Numbered from the stretch's first letter, positions 1-7,795 are shown. The stretch: 11,651 bases of DNA from Sphingobacterium sp. UBA1575 (GCA_002322865.1 DCOH01000037.1:664-12314), one strand, 5' to 3'. The notes: generated from the sequence alone by a model not told the origin. Program-made: numbers and translations.

Positions 1-2346
1 CATGGTTAAGAGCAACAATCCCACAAATGCGATCAGGTAGGATACCCAGGAGATCTCGATCCTGTAGGCAAAGTTTTCCAACCAGGATTGGATCAGGATA
101 TAGGATGGAAGTACGGTGAGCAGGAAGCCCAACAAAAACAACAGAAAATAGACCTTGGTCAATTGCTGCAAGAGATTAGGGACTTCTGCACCCAATACTT
201 TCCGGATGGCAATTTCCTTGAATTTTCGCTCGATGGTAAAGGATGCCAAGGCAAAGAGCCCCAACAAGGCGATAAAGACAACGATACTGTTTAGGATATT
301 GAATAGATTTCGCTGTTGAACAAATTTGTAATAGGTGTTGGCAAAGGCTTTATCCACGAATTCATATTCGAACGGAAAATAATGGTCTACCCGTTTTTTC
401 CAAAAGGCTTCCAATTCTTGTAATGTGCCTTCTAATTGGTCTACATTTAGTTTTAAATAAATGGAATTGGCATACGCATTAACGTCCTCATTTCCGTTTA
501 AGTTTGCAAAAAGCATAGGCTTTAACTTTTCTTCCAGATTAAAGCTGTTAAAATCCTTTACAACACCAATTATTCGCCAATCTTTACCCCACCAGTTAAT
601 TTTTGTGTTAATTGGATTTTCCAATTTTAAGTCATTAACAGCTGTTTCGTTCAGCAAGATGGCATCCAAGGAATCCGAAGCTAAATTGGGGTCAAACGAC
701 CGTCCTTCAACCAACGGAATTTGCATGAGTTTAAGAAAATTTTCATCCATTCCGACATTAACTACATCGGAAGCATTTTCTCGCAAACTGATAGTAGTGG
801 TATTGATGCTTATTCCATCTGTTAAGGAAATATTCGAAATAGATAGATCCTGGACACCTTTTATTTTCCTTAATTCTTGTTCGAATGATTTGAAATAATG
901 GAAAGCATTAGGCTGGTGATTAACCTGATAATTTATCCTAACGACTTGCTCACCGGAGAACCCTAAGTTTTTCTCGGATAAAAATGATATTTGTTTGTTA
1001 GCATTAAAACTTACCAGAATAAAAAAAGTAGCAATGGCGAATTGTAAAACCAATGAACTGTTTCTAACCAACTTTCCAGCCTTGCTGCTACCATATTGGC
1101 CACGTAGCATTTGCTGTAAATGTATGTTGGCCAAAAACATGGGCGGGAAGCTGCTGATGATTAAAATTGTTAAAACCAATATGCCTAAGAATATTCCTAT
1201 TTCTCGTATTCCAACCTGCATATCAAATAATAAAAGCTCATTATAGAATGGACTTACCCATTCTACCATAACCAAAGCCAGGATAAATGAACTCATAAAA
1301 ATCAGCGTTGTTTCAAATAGATATTGCAGGTAAAAAGTCCATAGATTACTTCCCATTACGCGACGAAGTCCCATTTCCTTACCTCTTTTTAACGCTTGGG
1401 TCGCAGTTAGGTTGATAAAATTGATCAGGGAAAGGATCAGAATTAAAACAGCAAACCCAATGTTTAGATTTAAAAATAAGCGGTTGCTCATTCCTTCCGG
1501 TAATACCGTGGATTTCGCTTCCTGATAAACATTCGCTAATGGTTGGAGTTCAAATTCTATCTTTCCGTTTGTTTCAATATATTCTTCCAAACTCATGTTC
1601 AAACGATCAGCAGTAGCCTTTATTTGGCGATTAGTATAAGCTGCATACATCTCCTTGATTACGGCATCTTTGGAGACTCCTTCCTTTAGTTTGATGACGG
1701 AGCCGTTTCCGAAGTTGTACCAACCATTCTCTTCTGTCTGGATATTGTTTGTATGGTAGGTATTGATAACCGCAGGAATGACGGAAGATTTAGGATTGTT
1801 TTTAAAGACAATTTTTACGGTCCATGTTTTACCATGACTGTCTGCAATTATTTTATTAATAGCTGATTCTTGATCTCCAAATAGCGATATGGCATATTCT
1901 TCTTCCAAAGCTATGGCATTGGCCGTTTCCTTAAATCCCTGGTAGGAACCGGCTAACTTTTCAAATGGAAAATACTCAAAGAAATTGTTCATGGAACGGT
2001 AATTCTTTTTGGTATTTACAATCTTATCGCCATACTTATAGCTTTCGGAATGGTAGAATCCATCGAGATAGCAATAATCGGCTATCAACCCTTTTTCTTT
2101 TAGGTAATAGGAAAGGATGTTGGGCTGATAGGAACTATAATAATCTTTTGTAGGCGGAATACGGATGATTTGGTACACATCATCTTTGTAAGGATTCCAT
2201 TGATTTATAGATTTCTCTGATGTCCAGAAGGAAAGCGCCAGCATACTTATAGCAAAACCTACGGCAAGCCCTAATACGGTAAGCAAGCTGAAGAACTTGT
2301 TCTTACGGCAATTGTACCAGAATATTTTAAACCAATTTTTTAACAT
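1..2346 (-). CDS. FtsX/MacB-type ABC transporter permease, second of a tandem pair (3' end missing)
   Basis: An inner-membrane permease of the MacB/FtsX family, expected to work with the ATPase of this operon in mechanotransmission-type export. I translated the frame by hand from the ATG at 2346 to the left edge: 782 codons with no stop. It starts MLKNWFKIFWYN, nearly as its upstream paralogue does, and alignment of the ends suggests about 22 residues are missing. It has an N-terminal membrane helix (about 18-40), a first MacB-like periplasmic domain, a three-helix FtsX block with the motif KEMGLRRVMGS (323-333), a further helix, a second periplasmic domain, and a second FtsX block with KEIAIRKVLGA (710-720). 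These EIG/EIA..RKV.G motifs mark FtsX coupling helices. The middle of the gene looks more AT-rich than its paralogue. Substrate is unknown. The family assignment is strong. Confidence 0.93.
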   Translation of the reverse strand, partial: MLKNWFKIFWYNCRKNKFFSLLTVLGLAVGFAISMLALSFWTSEKSINQWNPYKDDVYQIIRIPPTKDYYSSYQPNILSYYLKEKGLIADYCYLDGFYHSESYKYGDKIVNTKKNYRSMNNFFEYFPFEKLAGSYQGFKETANAIALEEEYAISLFGDQESAINKIIADSHGKTWTVKIVFKNNPKSSVIPAVINTYHTNNIQTEENGWYNFGNGSVIKLKEGVSKDAVIKEMYAAYTNRQIKATADRLNMSLEEYIETNGKIEFELQPLANVYQEAKSTVLPEGMSNRLFLNLNIGFAVLILILSLINFINLTATQALKRGKEMGLRRVMGSNLWTFYLQYLFETTLIFMSSFILALVMVEWVSPFYNELLLFDMQVGIREIGIFLGILVLTILIISSFPPMFLANIHLQQMLRGQYGSSKAGKLVRNSSLVLQFAIATFFILVSFNANKQISFLSEKNLGFSGEQVVRINYQVNHQPNAFHYFKSFEQELRKIKGVQDLSISNISLTDGISINTTTISLRENASDVVNVGMDENFLKLMQIPLVEGRSFDPNLASDSLDAILLNETAVNDLKLENPINTKINWWGKDWRIIGVVKDFNSFNLEEKLKPMLFANLNGNEDVNAYANSIYLKLNVDQLEGTLQELEAFWKKRVDHYFPFEYEFVDKAFANTYYKFVQQRNLFNILNSIVVFIALLGLFALASFTIERKFKEIAIRKVLGAEVPNLLQQLTKVYFLLFLLGFLLTVLPSYILIQSWLENFAYRIEISWVSYLIAFVGLLLLTM

Positions 2347-2372
2347 GGTGATTTGTTTTAGTGCATGGGTAC

Positions 2373-2484
2373 TACGTCATTGCTTGGTCCTACGTCATTG
2401 CGAGGTACGAAGCAATCTTTCTACTCGTGTAAAGATTGCTTCGTCGTGCCTCCTCGCAATGACGTGTTGGCCTCTGCGCAATGA
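2373..2484. repeat. REP-like palindromic repeat (TCATTGCGAGG family) forming a long hairpin
   Basis: The core is an inverted repeat. The 14-base arm at 2392-2405 (ACGTCATTGCGAGG) pairs perfectly with 2452-2465, and the 14-base arm at 2407-2420 (ACGAAGCAATCTTT) pairs perfectly with 2431-2444. This gives 28 base pairs with a 1-versus-7 base internal loop and a 10-base terminal loop. An extra copy of TACGTCATTGC lies 18 bases upstream at 2373-2383, and a partial copy (GCAATGA) follows near 2478-2484. The motif CATTGCGAGG...GAAGCAATC is one I know as a dispersed intergenic repeat in many bacterial genomes, often compared to REP elements mobilised by RAYT transposases; no transposase is present here. 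It sits between two co-directional permease genes and could affect transcript stability. Confidence 0.82.
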
Positions 2485-2490
2485 TGGGCA

Positions 2491-2517
2491 GATCCTTCGA
2501 CGCTGCTCAGGATGACA
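2491..2517. repeat. Second short dispersed repeat (ATCCTTCGAC...CAGGATGACA type)
   Basis: This short element lies just after the stop codon of the upstream permease. Its ends ATCCT (2492-2496) and AGGAT (2509-2513) are inverted repeats, so it can form a small hairpin. The pattern of ATCCTTCGAC followed by CTCAGGATGACA resembles a dispersed intergenic repeat common in Bacteroidota and other phyla. Recognition is from memory of the motif; a count of copies in the host genome would settle it. Confidence 0.6.
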
Positions 2518-2524
2518 TGTAGCC

Positions 2525-4942
2525 CTACTCATATTTTATATACTTCAAGGAATTGATTTTCGTGGCGGCTAATGCCTTGCTCAATACAATCATCAAGGTT
2601 AAAACCAACATCAAAACCAAGGCGATGAAAAATGCATAGATCGGCAGGTCAATTCGATACGCGAATTTGCTCAACCATTCCTGCATCAGGTAAAAACTTG
2701 GTAGAATGGCTACTACAAACCCAATCAGCAATAAAATCAAATACTGCTTGATCAGGTTCAGGACCAATTCCTTCGTTTCAGCGCCCAGCACCTTCTTGAT
2801 CGCGATTTCCTTATACCTGCGCTCCATGGTATAGCTCGCCAGGGCAAATAAACCCAATAACGATATACAGATCACTACAACAGTCAGGATATTAAACACA
2901 TTCCGCTGTTTCACATACTCTTGAAAAGTTTGTGCGAAGATCTTGTCCACGAAATCATAATCAAATGGTCGGTTCGCATCTACATTTTTCTTCCAATACC
3001 CCTCGATTTCTGAAATGGTTCTTTCCATATTCTCTGGTTTTACTTTAACCGTCAGGTTCGAGATATTCCCTTGCATCCAAGGAATGGTCTTGATGTGGAA
3101 GAAGGTCATCGGTGGGAGCTCATTGTTTAATCCTTGTAAGTGGAAATCATCTACAACGCCTACAATAGTAAGGTCCCGACCATTCCAGTTGAATTTCTTT
3201 CCAATAATATCCTTTTCGCCGAGCGCTTCAACAGCAGTTTTATTCAATAAAACGGACTGAATCGTGTCCGAAGCTAAACTTTCTTTTATATTCCGACCCT
3301 TAACCGTCTTTATTCCAAACATATCCAGGGTGTTGAAATCCATCCCCATATTCTTAGATTGTAGGGTAACATTATTATAGGTAAAGCTGGAGGAAGAAGC
3401 GGATCCTTTCCCAAGAACAAAGGTGGAGGTACTGACATCGCTTACTCCCGGAATTTTCTTCAGATCCTGCTTGATGCGCTCATAAGTTTGGAACTTGTTG
3501 TTATATCGGTTTGGCCAATCAATGCTGATGATCTGCTCTCCCCGGAAGCCCAGGTCTTTCTCCATCGCATAGCGAACCTGCATGGAGACCACAATACCGG
3601 AGATTATAAAGAATGTAGCGATACAGAATTGCAGCACGATCATGGTATTTCGGATCCAGATGCCCGATTGGCTCCTGGAGAAATTCCCTTTGATGACCTT
3701 GAGGATTTCAAAATTGGCGATATACAGGGCAGGGAAGACCCCTGCGAATAAGATGACCAAAAGCATCAGCCCAAGGAAATGTAAGCCATACTGTAGGAAA
3801 TCAACCGTTAATTGTTTTTCCAACAAGCTGTTGTATAGCGGCAATAGCACTTCTACCAAGGCAAAGGTCAGTATTATGGCGATGATACTGGTGATGGCGG
3901 TTTCTACGATCATCTGTAAAATGATATCCCTTTTTGTGGCTCCGATCACTTTCCTCAAACCTATCTCTTTGGCGCGCTTCATGGCATATGCCGTAGAGAG
4001 GTTGATGTAATTAAAGATGGAGATCACGAGGATCAACAGGGATAGCCCGATGTTGATGATCAAGAAAGTACGGTTTCCTTTGCCTTCGGGATAACCGGTC
4101 GGCATATCGGAGGCATCCAAACGGGCATCCTTTAAGGTGGTGGTATGGAAACGGTATTTGCCATATTTCGCCTCAAATTCTTCTTTGCTGATCCCTTCTT
4201 CCTTGGCTCTCTTCATGGTCACCAGCTCATCCATCATCTCATTCAATTGCCTGTTGATGGTTGGTAAATCCGTCGCTTCTTTAGCCTTAATGATCAATCC
4301 GTAGTTGAAATCATTCATGTTGTTATTGGCTAAACCTTCTTTGATGGTGTTATCCATACGATGGCTCACCATCTTGGGCTGGAAAGAGGTTTTTTCGTTC
4401 AACTTATAAACGGCCGAGACGATGGCCTCATTATTATAGGAGCTCAGGATGATCTTGCCAATCGGATCCTCTTCGCCAAAGATTTCTTTGGCTACGGATT
4501 CCTCCAGGGCAACGCCGTTGCTGATTTCCCTGAATTTATTCAGATCACCTTTGATGATTTCAAAGGGGAAAAAATCAAAGAAATTCTGTTGGGCATCCAA
4601 CACATCTTTTACAAAGGTGGATTTGCCTTTATAGGCGAAGGGTTCATCGTAGATACCCGGGGCATAATACAGGTAGCTATCCAGCTCGGGGCTTCTTTCT
4701 TTCAGCATCGGTCCAACCGGCGCCACCATCCAAGCCCATTTATTATCACGGAACTCTACAGAGACTTCAGCGATCTTGTCCTTATCAGGTATCCAACTGT
4801 TGTAGGCGGTTTCATCTTCCCAATACAGGGTAGCTAAAATGACCCCTGTCATTCCTATTGCCAGACCGAATACGGTAAGCAAGAAGAACAATTTGTTCTG
4901 CATGGAGTTGAAAAGGAATATCTTTAACCAGTTCTTTAGCAT
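2525..4942 (-). CDS. FtsX/MacB-type ABC transporter permease, first of a tandem pair
   Basis: A complete 805-residue inner-membrane permease of the double-FtsX type common in Bacteroidota. Likely helices are at 18-40, 293-313, 344-366, 385-408, 432-453, 683-703, 730-752 and 766-787, eight in all. Two MacB-like periplasmic domains lie at about 41-290 and 455-680. Two coupling-helix motifs are visible, KEIGLRKVIGA (325-335) and KEIAIKKVLGA (711-721), so one chain carries two FtsX units and could in principle bind two copies of the ATPase. Its family works by transmitting ATPase motion to the periplasm rather than moving substrate through a membrane channel. The start at 4942 lies 11 bases after the stop of the GIN-domain gene, so the two are probably cotranscribed. 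It is a clear paralogue of the next permease (same N-terminus, similar C-terminal 120 residues). Substrate cannot be read from sequence. Confidence 0.95.
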   Translation of the reverse strand: MLKNWLKIFLFNSMQNKLFFLLTVFGLAIGMTGVILATLYWEDETAYNSWIPDKDKIAEVSVEFRDNKWAWMVAPVGPMLKERSPELDSYLYYAPGIYDEPFAYKGKSTFVKDVLDAQQNFFDFFPFEIIKGDLNKFREISNGVALEESVAKEIFGEEDPIGKIILSSYNNEAIVSAVYKLNEKTSFQPKMVSHRMDNTIKEGLANNNMNDFNYGLIIKAKEATDLPTINRQLNEMMDELVTMKRAKEEGISKEEFEAKYGKYRFHTTTLKDARLDASDMPTGYPEGKGNRTFLIINIGLSLLILVISIFNYINLSTAYAMKRAKEIGLRKVIGATKRDIILQMIVETAITSIIAIILTFALVEVLLPLYNSLLEKQLTVDFLQYGLHFLGLMLLVILFAGVFPALYIANFEILKVIKGNFSRSQSGIWIRNTMIVLQFCIATFFIISGIVVSMQVRYAMEKDLGFRGEQIISIDWPNRYNNKFQTYERIKQDLKKIPGVSDVSTSTFVLGKGSASSSSFTYNNVTLQSKNMGMDFNTLDMFGIKTVKGRNIKESLASDTIQSVLLNKTAVEALGEKDIIGKKFNWNGRDLTIVGVVDDFHLQGLNNELPPMTFFHIKTIPWMQGNISNLTVKVKPENMERTISEIEGYWKKNVDANRPFDYDFVDKIFAQTFQEYVKQRNVFNILTVVVICISLLGLFALASYTMERRYKEIAIKKVLGAETKELVLNLIKQYLILLLIGFVVAILPSFYLMQEWLSKFAYRIDLPIYAFFIALVLMLVLTLMIVLSKALAATKINSLKYIKYE

Positions 4943-4953
4943 GGCTCTGGGTA

Positions 4954-5595
4954 TTATCGTTTAATTATTTTTCCATTTGAACTATCCTTGGTATTCCGCA
5001 ACTCTGCAGATAGTTTGGCTATATTCAGTGTGCCATTGGATGAAGCATTAGCCTCCAGCTCCTTCACTTTTCCAGCGATATCCGCCTTTGCATTGCTGCT
5101 TACATCCACATCCAACTCATCTGCGAAAATCTTTCCTTCAAACTGGGCATTGGAACTAATGGAAATATCCGCTTCCCTCGCTGAAATAGAGTTTGCACGC
5201 ATCTGTGCATTGGAGCTGATTTGGATATCCACCTGATCTACTTTAATATCCTCCCTCAAATCAATTCCGGCATTTGCACTTGCCTTGAATTTATGCATGT
5301 TCGCATCCGTATAAACCGTTACGCGGACCTGCTTCATGTTTTGGATCTGGGTATTGGGTTTCACCCTAATTTGTAATATCCCGTTGCTGGTCACCGTTTC
5401 GATTTTATCCAATATACTTTGATTATCCGCATCCACAACCACTTCATGGCGATTGGAATGAATGATGATGGCTTTGATGTTGGTGGAAACTGAAATACCT
5501 TCAGGTTTGCTGATCTTACGGGTTTCAGTTACTTGTGCTTGTGCTGCTGCTACGGTGGTGAAGGCAATTAATGCCAATATGATAAATCTTTTCAT
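4954..5595 (-). CDS. Secreted GIN-domain (DUF2807) beta-helix protein
   Basis: A 213-residue exported protein of the putative auto-transporter adhesin head GIN (DUF2807) family, whose molecular role is not established. I chose the ATG at 5595 because it gives a textbook signal peptide (MKRFIILALIAFTTVAAAQAQ, cleavage near residues 20-21). An upstream ATG at 5619 would overlap the ATPase gene by 14 bases and add eight polar residues ahead of the signal. The mature part carries a ladder of SSNA/SSNG motifs at about residues 106 (SANAG), 127, 147, 166, 185 and 205. The period of 19-21 residues is what a right-handed beta-helix with aligned Ser-Asn turns would give. There is no lipobox cysteine, so a periplasmic or surface location is likely. 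Its place between ATPase and permease genes, with gaps of about 10 bases on each side, suggests a function linked to the exporter. Confidence 0.88.
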   Translation of the reverse strand: MKRFIILALIAFTTVAAAQAQVTETRKISKPEGISVSTNIKAIIIHSNRHEVVVDADNQSILDKIETVTSNGILQIRVKPNTQIQNMKQVRVTVYTDANMHKFKASANAGIDLREDIKVDQVDIQISSNAQMRANSISAREADISISSNAQFEGKIFADELDVDVSSNAKADIAGKVKELEANASSNGTLNIAKLSAELRNTKDSSNGKIIKR

Positions 5596-5605
5596 GTGTT
5601 TGGTT

Positions 5606-6304
5606 TTATTGAAATACATCGACTACTTTTTGATTGATTTTCTCGCTTAGGATTTCCCCATCTTTCATGCTGATGATCTTCTGCGAATAGGAGGCGTCAT
5701 GCGCCGAGTGGGTCACCATCAGGATGGTTGTACCTTGGGCGTGCAGTTTGGTGAGCAGTTCCATTACCTCATTACCATTGCTGCTATCCAGGTTTCCGGT
5801 AGGTTCATCGGCCAGGATGATCTTTGGGTTGCAGATTAAGGCGCGTGCTACGGCAACACGTTGTTGCTGTCCTCCCGATAATTGCTGCGGGTAATGTTGC
5901 AAGCGATGGGAGATGTTCAATTTCTCGGCGATCTCCTTCACCCTTTCTTTTCGCTCGGAGGCAGGTACTTTGTTGTAGATCAATGGCAGCTCTATGTTAT
6001 CATAGACATTCAGTTCATCGATCAGGTTGAAATTCTGGAAAATAAATCCAATATTGGCCTTCCGCATCCTCGAACGTTCCAACTCATTCATGCCCGCTAC
6101 TTCCTTGCCCAATAATTGGTAGGATCCGGAACTGATCTCATCCAAGAGACCGATGATGTTCAATAGGGTAGACTTTCCGCATCCCGATGGTCCCATGATC
6201 GAAACAAATTCGCCTTCTGCAATATGCAGATTGATATGATTAAGGGCTTTTGTCTGTACATCCTCCGTAGCAAAAACCCGATTTAAATCTTTTATCTGTA
6301 TCAT
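5606..6304 (-). CDS. ABC transporter ATP-binding protein, LolD/MacB type
   Basis: A 232-residue cytoplasmic ATPase that should power the FtsX-type permeases encoded downstream. All ABC motifs are intact: Walker A GPSGCGKST (38-46), Q-loop glutamine 90 (FIFQNFNLI), signature LSGGQQQR (142-149), Walker B ending ADEP (165-168, catalytic Glu167), D-loop GNLDS (170-174), and H-switch His199 in MVTHSAHD. Length and motif wording match the LolD/MacB/FtsE branch. It starts 69 bases after the adaptor gene and ends about 10 bases before the GIN gene. It is the only ATPase in the window although two permeases follow, so it probably serves both. Family call is firm; the exported substrate is not known. 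Confidence 0.96.
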   Translation of the reverse strand: MIQIKDLNRVFATEDVQTKALNHINLHIAEGEFVSIMGPSGCGKSTLLNIIGLLDEISSGSYQLLGKEVAGMNELERSRMRKANIGFIFQNFNLIDELNVYDNIELPLIYNKVPASERKERVKEIAEKLNISHRLQHYPQQLSGGQQQRVAVARALICNPKIILADEPTGNLDSSNGNEVMELLTKLHAQGTTILMVTHSAHDASYSQKIISMKDGEILSEKINQKVVDVFQ

Positions 6305-6373
6305 TTTAATTTTAATTTCTTAAGGTATATAATCTGTTTTCTTTATTTCTTTCTATTTTATCAAGGAAGATCC

Positions 6374-7615
6374 TTATTTCGATAAGAGGAGTTTTTCTAC
6401 ATTTTTATAATCATCATATTTGGAGACGATGACCTGATCCCCAGCTTTCAAGCCCTCGCTGACCTCGTAATAGTACGGATTTTCCCGTCCGAGCTGTATG
6501 GCTTTTTTGCTTGCCTCATCGCCTTGGACCACAAAGATATATTTCCCCTGCGCCACGGAGTTGAAACTTCCTTTTGGGATCACCAATTTTTCTTCCATCC
6601 CCGAGAGGATCAGTTTGACCCCGAAGGATAGCCCTTCCTGCAGGCCTTCCGGCTGCTTGTCTACAAAACCCAATTCCACCTTGAACTGTCCACTCTTTAC
6701 TTCCGGCAGGATCTTGATCACCTGGATCTCTATTGGTTTTCCTTTGAATTCAATAGTGCCTTTATGACCGGTACTGACCTTATCCAGGTAAAACTCATCG
6801 ACCATGGCTGCCAATTTATAGCCTTTCATCACGTCAATCTTCCCAATGGAGGTACCGGCCAGGATGTTTTCGCCCAGGTTTGCTTCAAAGGAACTCAGTC
6901 GGCCACTTACCGGAGCCATCACCAAGAAATTCTTCTTGTTGTTGCGCAGGGTTTCCAGACTTTTCTCCATAATGCCCAAGGCTTGATTGATCTGTTTTAT
7001 CTGAACCGCGTTGGTTTCCTTCTCCCTTTCGATACTTTTCTGAATGATGTTCTTGCGTTCATTCTGATACCTTAATTTTTCTTCGCCGACCTCATATTCG
7101 TTCTTCGCCAGGATCTTTTTAGTATAGAGTTTTGTGTTCAGATCCGATTCCATTTTAGCCGCATTATGATCATGTTCGATCAGCACCAATTCTTTGGAAA
7201 GCTCCAGTTCTTGGTTGCGGATGTTCAATTTCGCCACATTCAATTGGTTGATCTGCTCGATGATGCCCGTTTCTTGTGCCAAATAATTAAATTCTGTATT
7301 TGGATTGTAAATCCTTGCAATCGGTGTCCCTTGGGTGACCATCGCACCGTTCTCCACATAAAGTTCCTGTACAGAACCGCCCTCGACCACATTCACCAAT
7401 ACTGCATTCAAAGGTTCTACCTGCGCCTGAAAGATGACGAAGTCTTCAAAGGCTTCTTTTTTCACCTCCTTGATCAATATCTCAGAGCGTTTTACCTTCA
7501 GACTGCTTGGTTTGTTCGCAAGGTAGATCATCATCCCCACAAATGCTAAAATTCCCAGACTTGCTATGGCTATGTATTGTTTTTTTCTATTTTTACGAGC
7601 AACAATGGTATCCAT
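6374..7615 (-). CDS. Membrane-fusion adaptor (HlyD/MacA-type periplasmic adaptor subunit)
   Basis: A 413-residue periplasmic adaptor that should bridge the inner-membrane permease to an outer-membrane channel. A short basic cytoplasmic tail (KNRKK) precedes one membrane anchor at about 13-32. The first lipoyl-like half is at about 74-103 (GGSVQELYVENGAMVTQGTPI) and the second at about 229-260 (APVSGRLSSFEANLGENILAG). Between them, 110-228 is a charged, Glu/Lys/Gln-rich coiled-coil hairpin. A beta-barrel domain (264-340) and a membrane-proximal domain (341-413) follow. This domain order is standard for MacA/HlyD relatives. It is the first gene of the minus-strand operon, facing the regulator across a 180-base control region with a candidate sigma-54 promoter. 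No TolC-family gene is visible, so the outer-membrane partner is encoded elsewhere or beyond the left edge. Confidence 0.94.
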   Translation of the reverse strand: MDTIVARKNRKKQYIAIASLGILAFVGMMIYLANKPSSLKVKRSEILIKEVKKEAFEDFVIFQAQVEPLNAVLVNVVEGGSVQELYVENGAMVTQGTPIARIYNPNTEFNYLAQETGIIEQINQLNVAKLNIRNQELELSKELVLIEHDHNAAKMESDLNTKLYTKKILAKNEYEVGEEKLRYQNERKNIIQKSIEREKETNAVQIKQINQALGIMEKSLETLRNNKKNFLVMAPVSGRLSSFEANLGENILAGTSIGKIDVMKGYKLAAMVDEFYLDKVSTGHKGTIEFKGKPIEIQVIKILPEVKSGQFKVELGFVDKQPEGLQEGLSFGVKLILSGMEEKLVIPKGSFNSVAQGKYIFVVQGDEASKKAIQLGRENPYYYEVSEGLKAGDQVIVSKYDDYKNVEKLLLSK

Positions 7616-7646
7616 TAGTTTAATAAATTTTCTTGATTATTAAATC

Positions 7647-7661
7647 ATAATAGTTGTGCCA
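7647..7661 (-). promoter_or_regulatory. Candidate sigma-54 (-24/-12) promoter of the exporter operon
   Basis: On the minus strand the sequence reads TGGCAC (7661-7656), five bases, then TTAT (7650-7647). The -24 box is a perfect match to the TGGCAC-N5-TTGC consensus. The -12 box matches only TT, lacking the usually conserved GC. Transcription would start near 7636, leaving a leader of about 20 bases before the adaptor start at 7615. The neighbouring gene encodes a sigma-54 activator, which makes the match more credible than chance. Confidence 0.45.
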
Positions 7662-7724
7662 CGGCATTTAAAATTTATAAAAGATTGGTTTTCATTGGAA
7701 TATAGAATCAATAATAACCGGGTT

Positions 7725-7747
7725 TGTCCGCTTTCGGACAATGTCCG
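7725..7747. promoter_or_regulatory. Putative enhancer site: TGTCCG-N4-CGGACA palindrome plus a third half-site
   Basis: TGTCCG (7725-7730) and CGGACA (7735-7740) form a perfect 6+6 inverted repeat around CTTT. A further TGTCCG follows at 7742-7747. The palindrome centre is about 95 bases upstream of the inferred sigma-54 start site, a normal distance for an activator of the NtrC type, which bind such palindromes through a Fis-type helix-turn-helix dimer. The binding protein is inferred to be the adjacent regulator. Confidence 0.55.
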
Positions 7748-7791
7748 TACAGTTTCGTACAGTTTAAGGAAAAATATCGAACAGTTTTAGG
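7746..7791. repeat. Three phased direct repeats of CGTACAGTTT in front of the regulator gene
   Basis: Copies are CGTACAGTTT at 7746-7755, CGTACAGTTTAAGG at 7756-7769 and CGAACAGTTTTAGG at 7778-7791. Starts are 10 and 22 bases apart, close to one and two turns of B-DNA, so all three would face the same side of the helix. The last copy overlaps the ribosome-binding region of the regulator, whose ATG is at 7796. Such placement would suit autoregulation, but no function has been shown. Confidence 0.6.
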
Positions 7792-7795
7792 AAAG

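Noticed and set aside
461..898. 145-codon plus-strand open frame, and similar ones at 3582-4010, 4361-4837 and 7166-7549
   Set aside because: All lie antisense to confidently assigned genes, and their translations show no domain or plausible start context.
2392..2465. Long hairpin read as an intrinsic terminator of the first permease
   Set aside because: No T-run follows the stem on the minus strand, and the sequence matches a dispersed repeat type with a large internal loop.
2297..2515. Open frame on the plus strand across the permease gap
   Set aside because: It starts inside the second permease in antisense and its remaining codons are the repeat sequences; no protein family is recognisable.
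5596..5619. Upstream ATG for the GIN-domain protein
   Set aside because: It overlaps the ATPase gene and puts polar residues in front of a perfect signal peptide; the ATG at 5595 fits better.
6363..6375. AAGGA-AGA-TCCTT mini-hairpin at the end of the adaptor gene
   Set aside because: A 5-base-pair stem with no T-run is too weak for a terminator, and the ATPase gene clearly continues the operon.
7685..7700. TTGG...TTGG pair on the plus strand as a sigma-54 promoter for the regulator
   Set aside because: The spacing between the two boxes is about two bases too short and the -12 GC is missing.
7724..7795. Upstream in-frame ATG that would extend the response regulator by 24 residues
   Set aside because: The extension covers the palindrome and direct repeats, has no receiver-domain match, and the ATG at 7796 has AGGAAAG just before it.
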